Source: Hydrogenophaga sp.
Lineage (GTDB): Bacteria; Pseudomonadota; Gammaproteobacteria; Burkholderiales; Burkholderiaceae_C
Direction: 5' to 3'
DNA length: 64,000 bases
NCBI GenBank assembly: GCA_018993155.1
Contig: JAGKSX010000061.1
Coordinates: 1 to 64,000 of the forward strand
Position numbers and translations under genes: made by a program. Shown piece by piece: positions 17,241 to 25,807 of this stretch. Under the pieces are notes generated by a model. The model was not told where the DNA came from, searched no databases, and worked only from the letters and a program-made list of their open reading frames with translations. Within the stretch, counting starts at the first letter, position 1, and every line of letters begins with the position of its first letter.

Positions 17241-18490
17241 GTTCGCTCTTCGGCTCCCGGCTGTACGTCCGCATCTGGCTCGCGGTGGTCGCCGCCGTCA
17301 CGGTGCTGACGTTGGTCACGGGCTGGCTGTGGCAGCAGGCGCTGGACGAAGACCGCGCCGAGCGCGAGGCGCGGGTGACCCGCACGATCATCGTGCGCGA
17401 TGGCGCGCGCGACATCGTGGGGCAGGCGCCTGCGAGGGCGGTCAGCATTCCCGGCGAGGGCTGGGAATTCGAGGTGGTGATGAAGGATGGGCAGACCCTG
17501 TACGTGCTGCTGCCGCGCCCGCCGCGCCCGTCCGGAGGCAACAATCCGGGGCGCCGCGCGCCCGAGTGGTTCCAGACACCGACCGGGTTTGCTTGGCTGC
17601 TGGGCCTGGTGGCTTTCGCCGTGGCCTTGGGCGCCTACCCCATCGTGCGGCGCCTGACCAAGCGCCTTGAAGCGCTGCAGAAGGGTGTGGAGCGCTGGGG
17701 CGACGGTGACCTCTCGACCCGGTTGCCCATGCAGGGGCAGGACGAGGTCGCGTTTCTGGCCACCCGTTTCAACGCCGCGGCCGAACGGGTGCAGACACTG
17801 CTGCAATCGCACAAGGCCTTGCTGGCCAATGCCTCGCACGAACTGCGTTCGCCATTGGCCCGCATTCGCATGGGCTTGGAGCTGCTCGACAAGGACAATG
17901 CAAGGGCGCCGCAGCGCGCCGAGATAGCCCGCAGCATCGAAGAGCTCGACCAGCTGATAGACGAGATCCTGCTGGCGAGCCGGCTGGACCTGATCGACGC
18001 GCGCGACGCGAGCGCTCTCGGCCCCACGGAAGAGGTCGACCTGGTGGGCCTGGCGGCCGAAGAATGCGCGCGCACCGGTGCCGACCTGGAGATCGCCGCC
18101 GGTGCCACGCCTGTGCTGGTGCACGGCCAGGCCCGTCTGCTGCGCAGGGTGTTGCGCAATCTGCTGGAAAACGCACGCCGCTATGGCCATGTCGGCGCGT
18201 CGGCCGATTCGCAGGTGCGCCTGAGCATCTTTGCGCCCACGTCCGCCTCGGGGCAGGGCGCACCGCGCGTGACACTCTGGGTGGAGGATCGGGGTCCCGG
18301 TGTACCCGCCGATCAGCGCGCGCGCATCTTCGAGCCTTTCTACCGCCTGCCCGGTGCCAGCGAACGCGAAGGCGGGGTGGGCCTGGGCCTGTCGCTGGTG
18401 AAGACGATCATCGAGCGCCACGGGGGCCGCGTGCGCTGCGAGGACCGTCCCGGCGGCGGCGCGCGCTTCGTGGTGGACCTGCCGGTCTGA
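17237..18490 (+). CDS. Sensor histidine kinase
   Basis: Inner-membrane kinase partner of the preceding regulator, 417 residues. Order: transmembrane segment about 11-32, a short periplasmic domain of roughly 85 residues, a second transmembrane segment about 118-137, a HAMP linker, the phospho-acceptor His201 in NASHELRSPLARI, and an ATPase domain with N box (RVLRNLLENARRYG), G1 box (VEDRGPGVP) and G2 box (GLGLSLVKTII). The small sensor domain contains a Pro-Arg-rich stretch (RPPRPSGGNNPGRR) before the second helix. The signal is unknown. Start overlaps the regulator's stop as ATGA. Confidence 0.94.
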   Translation: MSSLFGSRLYVRIWLAVVAAVTVLTLVTGWLWQQALDEDRAEREARVTRTIIVRDGARDIVGQAPARAVSIPGEGWEFEVVMKDGQTLYVLLPRPPRPSGGNNPGRRAPEWFQTPTGFAWLLGLVAFAVALGAYPIVRRLTKRLEALQKGVERWGDGDLSTRLPMQGQDEVAFLATRFNAAAERVQTLLQSHKALLANASHELRSPLARIRMGLELLDKDNARAPQRAEIARSIEELDQLIDEILLASRLDLIDARDASALGPTEEVDLVGLAAEECARTGADLEIAAGATPVLVHGQARLLRRVLRNLLENARRYGHVGASADSQVRLSIFAPTSASGQGAPRVTLWVEDRGPGVPADQRARIFEPFYRLPGASEREGGVGLGLSLVKTIIERHGGRVRCEDRPGGGARFVVDLPV

Positions 18491-18776
18491 CGGATGGCGA
18501 GGCAGGCCAGCTGTCGCTGGGCTGCTGGGCCGGCGGGGATCGCGCGCGCCTGGATGCCGGCAACCAGGCAGTTCTTGGATTTCGAAGGGTTTTTCGGGTT
18601 TTATTCACCAAGAAAGCGGCCCGGTTCCCACAAATGGGGGATGGCCGAAACCAGTGCCGCGGCGCACAATTCGCATCGATGCTGTCACAACATCAGAACA
18701 ACGGATCCGGCAAACACCACACGTCATGAAAAACGTTTGAATCTGGTCTCCCAACGACGTCCCTTCAAGGACTTTC
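18491..18776. other. Gene-poor spacer, possible short transcript
   Basis: This 286-base stretch follows the kinase gene and ends at the strong terminator at 18777-18805. I find no convincing gene. It holds a 16-codon frame starting at ATG 18679 that ends in an ATGA overlap with a four-codon frame (ATG AAA AAC GTT TGA at 18726-18740), neither with a good ribosome site. A weak promoter-like pair (TTGGAT, 18 bases, TTTTAT) lies near 18573-18602. It may be the 3' untranslated region of the kinase operon or encode a small RNA. Confidence 0.35.
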
Positions 18777-18805
18777 AAAAGCCACCCTGCGGTGGCTTTT
18801 TTTTT
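18777..18805 (+). terminator. Rho-independent terminator
   Basis: A perfect ten-base stem (AAAAGCCACC / GGTGGCTTTT) around the loop CTGC is followed by a run of nine T ending at 18805. It should stop rightward transcription from the two-component operon or from a short transcript just upstream. On the opposite strand the same stem is followed by four T, so it may also end the leftward polysaccharide operon whose last stop codon is at 18808. Confidence 0.88.
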
Positions 18806-18807
18806 GT

Positions 18808-20769
18808 TCAGACGCGGGTGGATTCCAGGCTGCTCCCGGGAGAGGAGTGCAGCCAGTCAACGACCTCGCCGGTGGGTTGATAGCCCTGCACGCAAGCCTG
18901 CAACAGGGCCCGCAAGGTGGTCACGTCGTTCAGCTCCATGGCCTCTTCCAGCGACTTCAGCAAGGCCTGCAGCTCGCTCCAGGGCAGCATGTCTTCCTGT
19001 GCCTTCATGATGCGAGCGTGTTGCGTGGGTTGAGGGTTGTCGCCGATCAGCAGCTCCTCGTACAGCTTCTCGCCCGGTCGCAGCCCGGTGATCTGGATCT
19101 CGATGTCGCCAGTGGGGTTCTGCTCGCTCTTCACCTGCAGGCCCGAGAGTTCGACCATGCGCCGGGCCAGATCGATGATGCGCACGGGCTCGCCCATGTC
19201 CAGCACGAACACGTCGCCGCCATGCGCCATGGCGCCGGCCTGGATCACCAGCTGAGCGGCTTCGGGAATGGTCATGAAGTAGCGCGTGATGTCCGGGTGG
19301 GTCAGCGTGATCGGTCCACCGTTCCTGATCTGCTCGCGGAACAAGGGCACCACCGAACCGCTGGAACCCAGCACATTGCCGAAGCGCACCATGGCGAACG
19401 TAGTCGCGCCACCGGGCTCGGCGGCCATCGCCTGCAACACCATTTCGGCCAGGCGCTTGCTCGCGCCCATGACGTTGGTGGGGCGCACCGCCTTGTCGGT
19501 GCTGATCAGCACGAAATTGGCGGTGCCGGCGGCCTGCGCGGCGCGCGCGCACACCCAGGTGCCCCAGACGTTGTTGCGCAGGCCTTGCACCGGGTTGTGT
19601 TCCACCAGGGGCACGTGTTTGTAGGCTGCGGCGTGATACACCGTCTCGGGCCGCCAGGCCTGCATGATCTGCGCGATGCGGGCTTCGTCCTGCACCGAGG
19701 CCAGCAAAGGCACCAGTTGCACGCCTGGCGCGGAGGCCTCGTTGTCGAACAGCGCTTCCAGTTCGCGGTGGATCTGGTAGAGGGCAAACTCGCTGTTCTC
19801 CACCAGCAGCAGGATGTGCGGCCCGCAGGCAGCGATCTGCCGGCACAGCTCGCTGCCGATGCTGCCGCCCGCACCCGTGACCGCCACCACCTTGTCCTGG
19901 ATCAGGTTGTGAAGCAGCGCGGTGTTGGGCGTGACGGGATCGCGGCCCAGCAGGTCTTCGATGTCGAGCTCACGCACGTCGCTCATCGTCACCCGGCCCG
20001 CCGCGAGGTCGGACATGCCAGGCAGGGTTCGCACGTGCACGGGCAGGTGGCGCAGGGTGTCGAGGATGTCCAGACGGCGCTGGCGCGTGATCGAAGGCAG
20101 CGCGAGCAGCACGTCCGTCACGCCCAGCTCGGGAATCAGCCGCACCAGCTCGGCCGGATCGTGCACCGTGCGGCCATCGAGGCTGTTGCCTTGCAACTGG
20201 TCGTCGTCGTCGATGAAGCCGAGCAGGCGCTGTTCGCTGCCGCGCGAGAGCGCTGCCGCGAGCTGCCGCCCCGCCACGCCGGCGCCGTAGATCAGGATGC
20301 CCGGCAGATGCTCGCGCTGCAGCATGGTGCGGTACAGGCCGCCCAGCCAGTAGCGAACCACCAGGCGGCTGAATCCGATGGTGACGAGCAGCAGCAGGGG
20401 CTGGATCACGCCCACGGTGCGGGGCACGCCTGGAATGCCGATCACGGTGAACACCGTGGCATAGAACAAGCTGTACAGCACCATGGCCTGTGCCAGGCTG
20501 ACCATGGCGTTCCAGCCGGCATAGCGGAAGATGGCGCGGTACAGGCCGAAGCGGATGAACAGGGGCAGGGCGATCAGCACCGCTCCCATGATGGCCAGCA
20601 CATGCGCGGGGGTCAGCTGCACCCAGTGCTCCAGCCGCAGGCAAAGCGCGAGCCAGACGGTCAGCGCACACAGTGCAATGTCCACCAGCACCGCGGACAG
20701 GCGCTTGGCGGCCCGTGGCATGTGCAGAAGCGTGGCGGCGGCTTGGCTTCTATGGTCCCTGTTTTTCAT
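18808..20769 (-). CDS. wbpM: WbpM/FlaA1-type membrane nucleotide-sugar 4,6-dehydratase
   Basis: Converts UDP-GlcNAc to the UDP-4-keto-6-deoxy sugar that starts synthesis of QuiNAc, FucNAc or related sugars. 653 residues: four N-terminal membrane segments, a first Rossmann-like domain (LIYGAGVAGRQLA) and a catalytic SDR domain with VTGAGGSIGSELCRQI and the Ser-Met-Lys variant of the SDR triad (STDKAV ... NVMGASKR), which is typical of this family. It is the last gene of the locus, as wbpM is in Pseudomonas aeruginosa. I chose the ATG at 20769 just after the preceding stop; an in-frame start at 20811 would overlap the transferase gene by 38 bases. Confidence 0.93.
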   Translation of the reverse strand: MKNRDHRSQAAATLLHMPRAAKRLSAVLVDIALCALTVWLALCLRLEHWVQLTPAHVLAIMGAVLIALPLFIRFGLYRAIFRYAGWNAMVSLAQAMVLYSLFYATVFTVIGIPGVPRTVGVIQPLLLLVTIGFSRLVVRYWLGGLYRTMLQREHLPGILIYGAGVAGRQLAAALSRGSEQRLLGFIDDDDQLQGNSLDGRTVHDPAELVRLIPELGVTDVLLALPSITRQRRLDILDTLRHLPVHVRTLPGMSDLAAGRVTMSDVRELDIEDLLGRDPVTPNTALLHNLIQDKVVAVTGAGGSIGSELCRQIAACGPHILLLVENSEFALYQIHRELEALFDNEASAPGVQLVPLLASVQDEARIAQIMQAWRPETVYHAAAYKHVPLVEHNPVQGLRNNVWGTWVCARAAQAAGTANFVLISTDKAVRPTNVMGASKRLAEMVLQAMAAEPGGATTFAMVRFGNVLGSSGSVVPLFREQIRNGGPITLTHPDITRYFMTIPEAAQLVIQAGAMAHGGDVFVLDMGEPVRIIDLARRMVELSGLQVKSEQNPTGDIEIQITGLRPGEKLYEELLIGDNPQPTQHARIMKAQEDMLPWSELQALLKSLEEAMELNDVTTLRALLQACVQGYQPTGEVVDWLHSSPGSSLESTRV

Positions 20770-20773
20770 TTTT

Positions 20774-21334
20774 TTAGTGGGCCACACCATCCCGGCGCAG
20801 CACTTTGACAAACGTCATCCAGAGTATCTGCAGGTCGAATCCCAGGCTCTGGCGCCGCAGGTATTCTGCATCCAGCGCCACTTTCTGGGGAATCGGCAGC
20901 TCGTCGCGGCCATTCACCTGGGCCCAGCCTGTCAAGCCAGGGACCAGTTCGTGTACGCCCTGCTGCGTGCGCAGGGCGATCAGGTCGTCCTGGTTGAAGA
21001 GCGCGGGGCGAGGGCCCACGAAGCTCATGTCGCCTCTGAGAATGCTCCAGAGTTGGGGCAGTTCGTCCAGGCTGCTCTTGCGCAGGAACGGGCCGATGGG
21101 GGTGAGGTATTTGGCTGGATCGGTCAGCAGGTGGGTCGCCACCGCAGGCGTGTCGGTGCGCATGCTGCGGAACTTGGGCATGCGGAAGATGCGGTTGTGG
21201 CGGCCGACGCGGTCGGACCAGTAGAGCGCGGGCCCGGGGGATGTGAGCCGCACGGCCAGAGCCACCAGCACCACGGGCACGAGAAGAACGAGGCCCGCTG
21301 CGAGGGCGAGTGAGAGATCGAACAGGCGTTTCAT
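20774..21334 (-). CDS. Small phosphoglycosyl transferase (PglC/WcaJ C-terminal type)
   Basis: Initiating enzyme that moves a sugar-1-phosphate from a UDP-sugar to undecaprenyl phosphate. The 186-residue product has only the catalytic core: one N-terminal membrane hairpin (LFDLSLALAAGLVLLVPVVLVAL), the PGPALY ... RMPKFRSMR segment, the Asp-Glu pair in SSLDELPQLWSIL, MSFVGPRPAL and PGLTGWAQVNGR. It therefore resembles the monotopic PglC group and not the five-helix WcaJ or the polytopic WbpL. Start at ATG 21334 (MKRLFDL) overlaps the epimerase stop by four bases. Likely substrate is the QuiNAc- or FucNAc-type sugar made by its two neighbours. Confidence 0.92.
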   Translation of the reverse strand: MKRLFDLSLALAAGLVLLVPVVLVALAVRLTSPGPALYWSDRVGRHNRIFRMPKFRSMRTDTPAVATHLLTDPAKYLTPIGPFLRKSSLDELPQLWSILRGDMSFVGPRPALFNQDDLIALRTQQGVHELVPGLTGWAQVNGRDELPIPQKVALDAEYLRRQSLGFDLQILWMTFVKVLRRDGVAH

Positions 21335-22281
21335 GAGGGCACCTTGGGGGCGGCCCGCCGCAGGCCTTCCTCCACCGTGATCGGCGGTGACCAACCCAGT
21401 GTGGCTTGGGTGTGGTCGATGTTCACCTGCAGGTTGCCGAGCACGCGCTGGGCCATGTCCCGCTTGCCCAGCACCGTGGCACCCAGGTGCAGCAGAAACA
21501 CCGGGACCGGCAGCAGGCGCGCCGGACGGCCCATGGCCTGGCCCATGCGCTGTATCAACGCGGTGGTGGAGAGGTCTTCGCCGTCGCTCACCAGAAAGGT
21601 CTGGTGGGCAGCGGCCGGATGGTCCACGCAGGTGAGCAGCAGGTCGATCAGGTTGTCCAGCGCCACCAGGCTGCGCCGGTTGTGCCGGACCGCACCCAGC
21701 GGCAGAGGCAGGCCGCGCTGAACGGCGCGCAGAAGGCTGCCGAAGTTGGCTTTCACGCCTGGGCCATACACCAGGGGCGGGCGGACGATGGTCACTTCCA
21801 GCCCGGTCTGCTCGGCGACCTGACGCAGCCCCTGTTCGGCTTCTGCCTTCGAGACGCCGTAGGGGTCCTGGGGTGCGGGTATGTCGCTGGCGAAAAAGGG
21901 CCGCTGCGCCTGCGTGGCCTCGCCGTTGACCTTGATGGAACTGACGAACACGAAGCGTCGCACGCCGGCCGCTGCTGCCTGTCGCGCGAGGTTGAGCGTG
22001 CCGTCCACGTTGACGCGGCGGAATTCACTCAGGGGGTCGGTGGCCGACTCGTTCATCACATGCACACGCGCTGCGGCGTGGATGACGCTGTCGCAACCTT
22101 GCAGGGCGTCGGCCCACGGGGTTTGGCCGTCGATGGACGGCACGGTGACCGACGGCACATTCGTGGCTGCGCCGCCAGCGGTGCGCACGGCAGCGAGCAC
22201 CGCACGGCCGGTGGACTGGGCCTGGCGGCACAAGGCGGTACCCACAAACCCACTGGCGCCGGTGATCAGCAGCGTGCTCAT
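21331..22281 (-). CDS. NAD-dependent sugar epimerase/reductase, WbpV-like
   Basis: SDR-fold nucleotide-sugar enzyme of 316 residues with GASGFVG, the HAAARVHVMNE segment, and the Tyr-x-x-x-Lys pair in DPYGVSKAEAE. Its position between a WbuB-type transferase and the transferase-WbpM pair parallels the wbpV-wbpL-wbpM arrangement of some Pseudomonas loci, where it reduces or epimerises the WbpM product to UDP-QuiNAc or a related sugar. 4-epimerase and 4-reductase members cannot be separated by eye here. It overlaps both neighbours by four bases (ATGA), so the three genes are translationally coupled. Confidence 0.85.
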   Translation of the reverse strand: MSTLLITGASGFVGTALCRQAQSTGRAVLAAVRTAGGAATNVPSVTVPSIDGQTPWADALQGCDSVIHAAARVHVMNESATDPLSEFRRVNVDGTLNLARQAAAAGVRRFVFVSSIKVNGEATQAQRPFFASDIPAPQDPYGVSKAEAEQGLRQVAEQTGLEVTIVRPPLVYGPGVKANFGSLLRAVQRGLPLPLGAVRHNRRSLVALDNLIDLLLTCVDHPAAAHQTFLVSDGEDLSTTALIQRMGQAMGRPARLLPVPVFLLHLGATVLGKRDMAQRVLGNLQVNIDHTQATLGWSPPITVEEGLRRAAPKVPS

Positions 22282-23525
22282 GACGGTGCCCTGACCTGGA
22301 TCTGCACGGCTTCCTCCAGCAGTTGCTCCAACCGGTCCATCAGCGCGTCGCGGTCGAATTCGTTCTTCGCGTAGACGCGCCCGTTGCTGCCCATGGCCCG
22401 ACGCTCGTCAGGGGTCATCGCGGCCATGGCCAGCGCGGCATCGGCCAGGCCGGCCGCATCGCCAGCTTCGCACACAAGGCCCGCTTGTGCCGAGCGGATC
22501 ACGTGGGCTCCCTCGCCGTCGAGCATGCCCAGCAGCGGAATGCCGGATTGCAGGTAGCTCTGTACCTTGCCGGGAATGGTCAGACTGAACACGGGGTCCT
22601 TCTTCAGCGAAACGAGCAGAGCGTCGGCGTGAGCATAGAACGACGGCATGCGTTCGACCGGGTACCGGCCGAGCAACAGCACGCGCTCTTCCAGCCCGCG
22701 GCGGCGCACCTCTTCCTGAAGCCAGTCCGACTTGCGGCCGTCGCCGACAATGAGCCAGCGCACGCGGGGATTGTCCTTGAGCCGCGTCGCGGCTTCCACC
22801 ACGGCGGGCAGGTCCTGCGCTTCGCCGATGTTCCCGGCGAACAGCACGCTGAACGCCTCCGGCAGGAGGGGCACTTCGGGGGCGGGGGTGACCAGGTCCT
22901 GGGCGAACACCGGCTCCGACCAGCTGGGAAAGTAGCGGATCTTGCCGGAATCGGCGCAGTACTGGGCAATGCTTGCCTGGAAGCCGCGGGACTGGCCCAG
23001 CACCAGCGTGCAGCGGTTGTAGATGAAGCTCACCAGGCGCCCCACCGCACCCAGCAGGCGCGGCGAGCGCACCACACCGATGGCGGCCAGCGTCTCGGGC
23101 CAGAGGTCGAGCACCCAGAACACCACTGGGGCGCGTTTGAGACGGCCCATCAGAATGGCCGGCAGGCCCACTGTGATGGGGGAGGGCTCGAACACGAACA
23201 CGGTGTCGAAGGCTTCGCCGCGCAGCCGCCAGGGTCCTGCCAGACTGGCGCCCACCACGTAACTGAGGTAATTCAGCGCCAGCCGCAACGAGCCTTGCGC
23301 CCGCGCCAACATGGGGGCTCGGACGACGCGCGCGCCGTGGTACGTGTCAAACTGCGCAGGATCGTCGCGAAAGGCAGGGAAGACCTGGCCGGCGGGGTAG
23401 TTCGGCTTGCCGGTCAGCACCGTGACGGCGTGTCCGCGCTTCGTCCATTCCTGGACGAGATCGTTGACGCGGAAGTTCTCAGGCCAAAAGTATTGGCTGA
23501 CCACCAAGATTCGCAAGGCAGGCAC
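22278..23525 (-). CDS. wbuB: WbuB-family glycosyltransferase, probable L-FucNAc transferase
   Basis: GT-B fold transferase of 415 residues, cytosolic face of the membrane. The N-terminus VVSQYFWPENFRVNDLV and the acceptor-domain segment PNYPAGQVFPAF are typical of WbuB. The C-terminal nucleotide-sugar domain has FSVLFAGNIGEAQDLP, and IPGKVQSYLQSGIPLLG takes the place of the GT4 E-x7-E region. In Escherichia coli O26 wbuB follows the fnlABC genes for UDP-L-FucNAc; the same gene order is found here. The L-FucNAc specificity is inferred from this context. Confidence 0.88.
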   Translation of the reverse strand: MPALRILVVSQYFWPENFRVNDLVQEWTKRGHAVTVLTGKPNYPAGQVFPAFRDDPAQFDTYHGARVVRAPMLARAQGSLRLALNYLSYVVGASLAGPWRLRGEAFDTVFVFEPSPITVGLPAILMGRLKRAPVVFWVLDLWPETLAAIGVVRSPRLLGAVGRLVSFIYNRCTLVLGQSRGFQASIAQYCADSGKIRYFPSWSEPVFAQDLVTPAPEVPLLPEAFSVLFAGNIGEAQDLPAVVEAATRLKDNPRVRWLIVGDGRKSDWLQEEVRRRGLEERVLLLGRYPVERMPSFYAHADALLVSLKKDPVFSLTIPGKVQSYLQSGIPLLGMLDGEGAHVIRSAQAGLVCEAGDAAGLADAALAMAAMTPDERRAMGSNGRVYAKNEFDRDALMDRLEQLLEEAVQIQVRAPS

Positions 23526-23528
23526 GGA

Positions 23529-24659
23529 TCAGGTTTTTTTCCAGACCACGCGGTTGACGTAGTCCGTGTAGCTGTGAACGATGCGCACCACCTTGTCCGA
23601 CACATTGGGCATGCTGTAGTCGGCCACCTGGCGCAGCAGGCGTTGTTCGCCGCGTGGCTGCGAGGCCAGGATCGCCAAGCCTTGCAGCACCCGTTCAGTG
23701 TCGAGGCCGACCATCATCACGGCGGCCTCTTCCATGCCTTCCGGTCGCTCGTGCGCCTCGCGCAGGTTGAGCGCGGGAAAGTTCAGGATCGAGGATTCCT
23801 CGTTGATCGTGCCGCTGTCGGACAGCACGGCCCGCGCCTGGATCTGCAGCTGGTTGTAGTCGGTGAAGCCCAGTGGCTTGAGCAGCCGCACCAGCGGGTG
23901 GAAGGCCACCGCCTGGCTGTCCACCCGCTTCTGGGTGCGAGGGTGGGTGGAGACGATCACCGGCAGGGCGTGCTGTTCGGCCACCTGGTTCAACACGTCC
24001 ACCAGCTTGAGGAACTGCGCGTCCGAGTCGATGTTCTCTTCGCGGTGCGCGCTGACGACGAAGAAGCGGTTTTTCTCCAGGCCCAGCGTGGTAAGCACCT
24101 CGGACGCATCGATGCGTTGGCGGTAGTGCGCAAGCACCTCGGCCATCGGGCTGCCTGTCTTGATCACCATGTCAGGCGGCAGGCCTTCACGCAGCAGGTA
24201 CTCGCGGGCGATGCTGCTGTAGGTGAGGTTGATGTCCGCCGTGTGGTCCACGATGCGGCGGTTGATCTCCTCGGGCACGCGCATGTCGAAGCAGCGATTG
24301 CCCGCCTCCATGTGGAAGATCGGAATCTTGCGCCGCTTGGCCGGGATGACCGACAGGCAGCTGTTCGTGTCACCGAGCACCAGCAAGGCCTCGGGCTTTT
24401 CCTGCAGCAGCACCCCGTCCATGGCGGCAATGATCTTGCCGATGGTCTCGGCCGCGCTGCCGCCCGCCGCGTTGAGGAAGTGGTCGGGCTTGCGGATGCT
24501 CAGATCGTCGAAAAAGATCTGGTTGAGCTCGTAGTCGTAGTTCTGTCCTGTGTGCACGAGCACGTGTTCGCAATGCTCGTCCAGCCGCGCCATCACGCGC
24601 GAGAGCCGGATGATCTCGGGCCGCGTGCCCACGACCGTCATGACCTTCAGTTGTTTCAA
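23529..24659 (-). CDS. fnlC: UDP-L-FucNAc synthesis C2 epimerase FnlC
   Basis: Last step of UDP-L-FucNAc formation: C2 epimerisation of UDP-L-pneumosamine- or quinovosamine-type intermediate (WecB-like fold). With the TTG start at 24659 the protein has 376 residues, equal to the FnlC/WbjD family, and has AAGGAG five bases upstream. Hallmarks are VGTRPEIIRLSRVMA, HTGQNYDYELNQIFF, LVLGDTNSCLS, HMEAGNRCFDMRVPEE and VLSDSGTINEESS. The HTGQNYDYELNQ form distinguishes FnlC from plain WecB. A longer frame to 24710 would overlap fnlB by 41 bases. Confidence 0.93.
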   Translation of the reverse strand: MKQLKVMTVVGTRPEIIRLSRVMARLDEHCEHVLVHTGQNYDYELNQIFFDDLSIRKPDHFLNAAGGSAAETIGKIIAAMDGVLLQEKPEALLVLGDTNSCLSVIPAKRRKIPIFHMEAGNRCFDMRVPEEINRRIVDHTADINLTYSSIAREYLLREGLPPDMVIKTGSPMAEVLAHYRQRIDASEVLTTLGLEKNRFFVVSAHREENIDSDAQFLKLVDVLNQVAEQHALPVIVSTHPRTQKRVDSQAVAFHPLVRLLKPLGFTDYNQLQIQARAVLSDSGTINEESSILNFPALNLREAHERPEGMEEAAVMMVGLDTERVLQGLAILASQPRGEQRLLRQVADYSMPNVSDKVVRIVHSYTDYVNRVVWKKT

Positions 24660-24669
24660 GAAAGCTCCT

Positions 24670-25800
24670 TCAGACGGGGCAGGCATAGGTGTCGGGTCGC
24701 TCGCGGTCAAAGACCTCGTTCGCCCACAGCATGACCACCATCTCCTGCGTGCCGGTGTTGGTGATGTCGTGCGTCCAGCCGGGCACGGTCTCCACCACCT
24801 GCGGGCGTTCGGCGTGCGTGTGAAGTTCGTGCGTTTCGCCGGTCAGCATGTGGCGGAAGCGAAAGCAGGCCTGGCCCTGGATCACCAGGAACTTCTCGGT
24901 CTTGGTATGGTGGTAGTGCCCGCCGCGGGTGATGCCCGCGTGCGCCGTGAAGAACGAGAACTGGCCGCAGTCCGGCGTCTTGAGCATCTCCACGAAGACG
25001 CCGCGCGCATCGCCATGGCGGGTCAACGCGTACGCGAAGTCGTCGGGTGGCAAGTAGCTCACGTAGGTGGCGTACAGCGCGCGCGTGAGGCCGGTGCCCA
25101 CGCGGTCGATCACCAGCGTCTCGCGGCTGGCGCGAAAGCCCTGGATCTGCCGGTCGATGTCGCCCACGGTGGTGCTGTATTGCGGTGTGAGTGTGGCGAA
25201 ACCCTGGGCATCGAACGAAGCCTCGGCACCGTCCATCAGTTGCATGAAACGGGCGATGACATCGTCCACATACACCAGCGTGAGTGGCGCGGCGGGATCG
25301 TTCACCTGGATCGGCAGGCCGCGCGTGGTGTTGTGGCAGAAGGTGGCGATGGCCGAGTTGTAGTTGGGCTTGCACCACTTGCCGAACACGTTGGGCAGGC
25401 GGAACACATGCACCGGCACGCCATGGCGCTGCTGCAGGTCGAACAACGCCAGTTCCGCCTCGCGCTTGCTGCGGCCATAGGGGTTTTCGTTCGCCGCCTG
25501 CGTGGACGAGGTCTGGATGACCAGCGGCAGCCGCGCGCCCCGTTGCGCCTGCGCTTCCAGGGCGGCGCACAGCGCGCGCGTCAGGTCGGCGTTGCCGGTG
25601 GTGAATTCCTGGGGATCCTGAGGGCGGTTGACCCCCGCGAGGTGAAACACGGTGTGCACGCCCTCCAGAAGGTCGGGCAGCGCCTCCAGCGAGTTCTCCC
25701 GCGTGAAGGACACGACCTCCACGTCGCGGCGCTCGGCCAGGTGCAGAGCCAGGTTCTTGCCGATGAAGCCTTGTGCACCGGTGATGAGGACTTTCTTCAT
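24670..25800 (-). CDS. fnlB: UDP-L-FucNAc synthesis reductase FnlB (WbjC/CapF)
   Basis: Bifunctional enzyme of 376 residues in UDP-L-FucNAc synthesis: it epimerises at C3 and reduces the C4 ketone of the FnlA product. The N-terminal SDR domain has GAQGFIGKNLALHL and the SSTQA ... PYGRSKREAE active-site region. The C-terminal cupin domain (from about residue 245) has the metal-ligand pattern RGGHYHHTKTEKFLVIQG and a later HDITNTG. This two-domain build is specific to CapF/WbjC/FnlB. It sits seven bases after fnlA. Confidence 0.95.
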   Translation of the reverse strand: MKKVLITGAQGFIGKNLALHLAERRDVEVVSFTRENSLEALPDLLEGVHTVFHLAGVNRPQDPQEFTTGNADLTRALCAALEAQAQRGARLPLVIQTSSTQAANENPYGRSKREAELALFDLQQRHGVPVHVFRLPNVFGKWCKPNYNSAIATFCHNTTRGLPIQVNDPAAPLTLVYVDDVIARFMQLMDGAEASFDAQGFATLTPQYSTTVGDIDRQIQGFRASRETLVIDRVGTGLTRALYATYVSYLPPDDFAYALTRHGDARGVFVEMLKTPDCGQFSFFTAHAGITRGGHYHHTKTEKFLVIQGQACFRFRHMLTGETHELHTHAERPQVVETVPGWTHDITNTGTQEMVVMLWANEVFDRERPDTYACPV

Positions 25801-25807
25801 GCCCGTC

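Noticed and set aside
18847..20808. Open frame of 653 codons on the plus strand opposite the wbpM-like gene
   Set aside because: Exact mirror of the dehydratase gene, compositionally biased, no ribosome site or motif.
22323..24734. Open frame of 803 codons on the plus strand opposite wbuB and fnlC
   Set aside because: It crosses two well-supported genes on the other strand and its product is His/Gln/Arg-rich without any domain; a shadow of skewed third positions.
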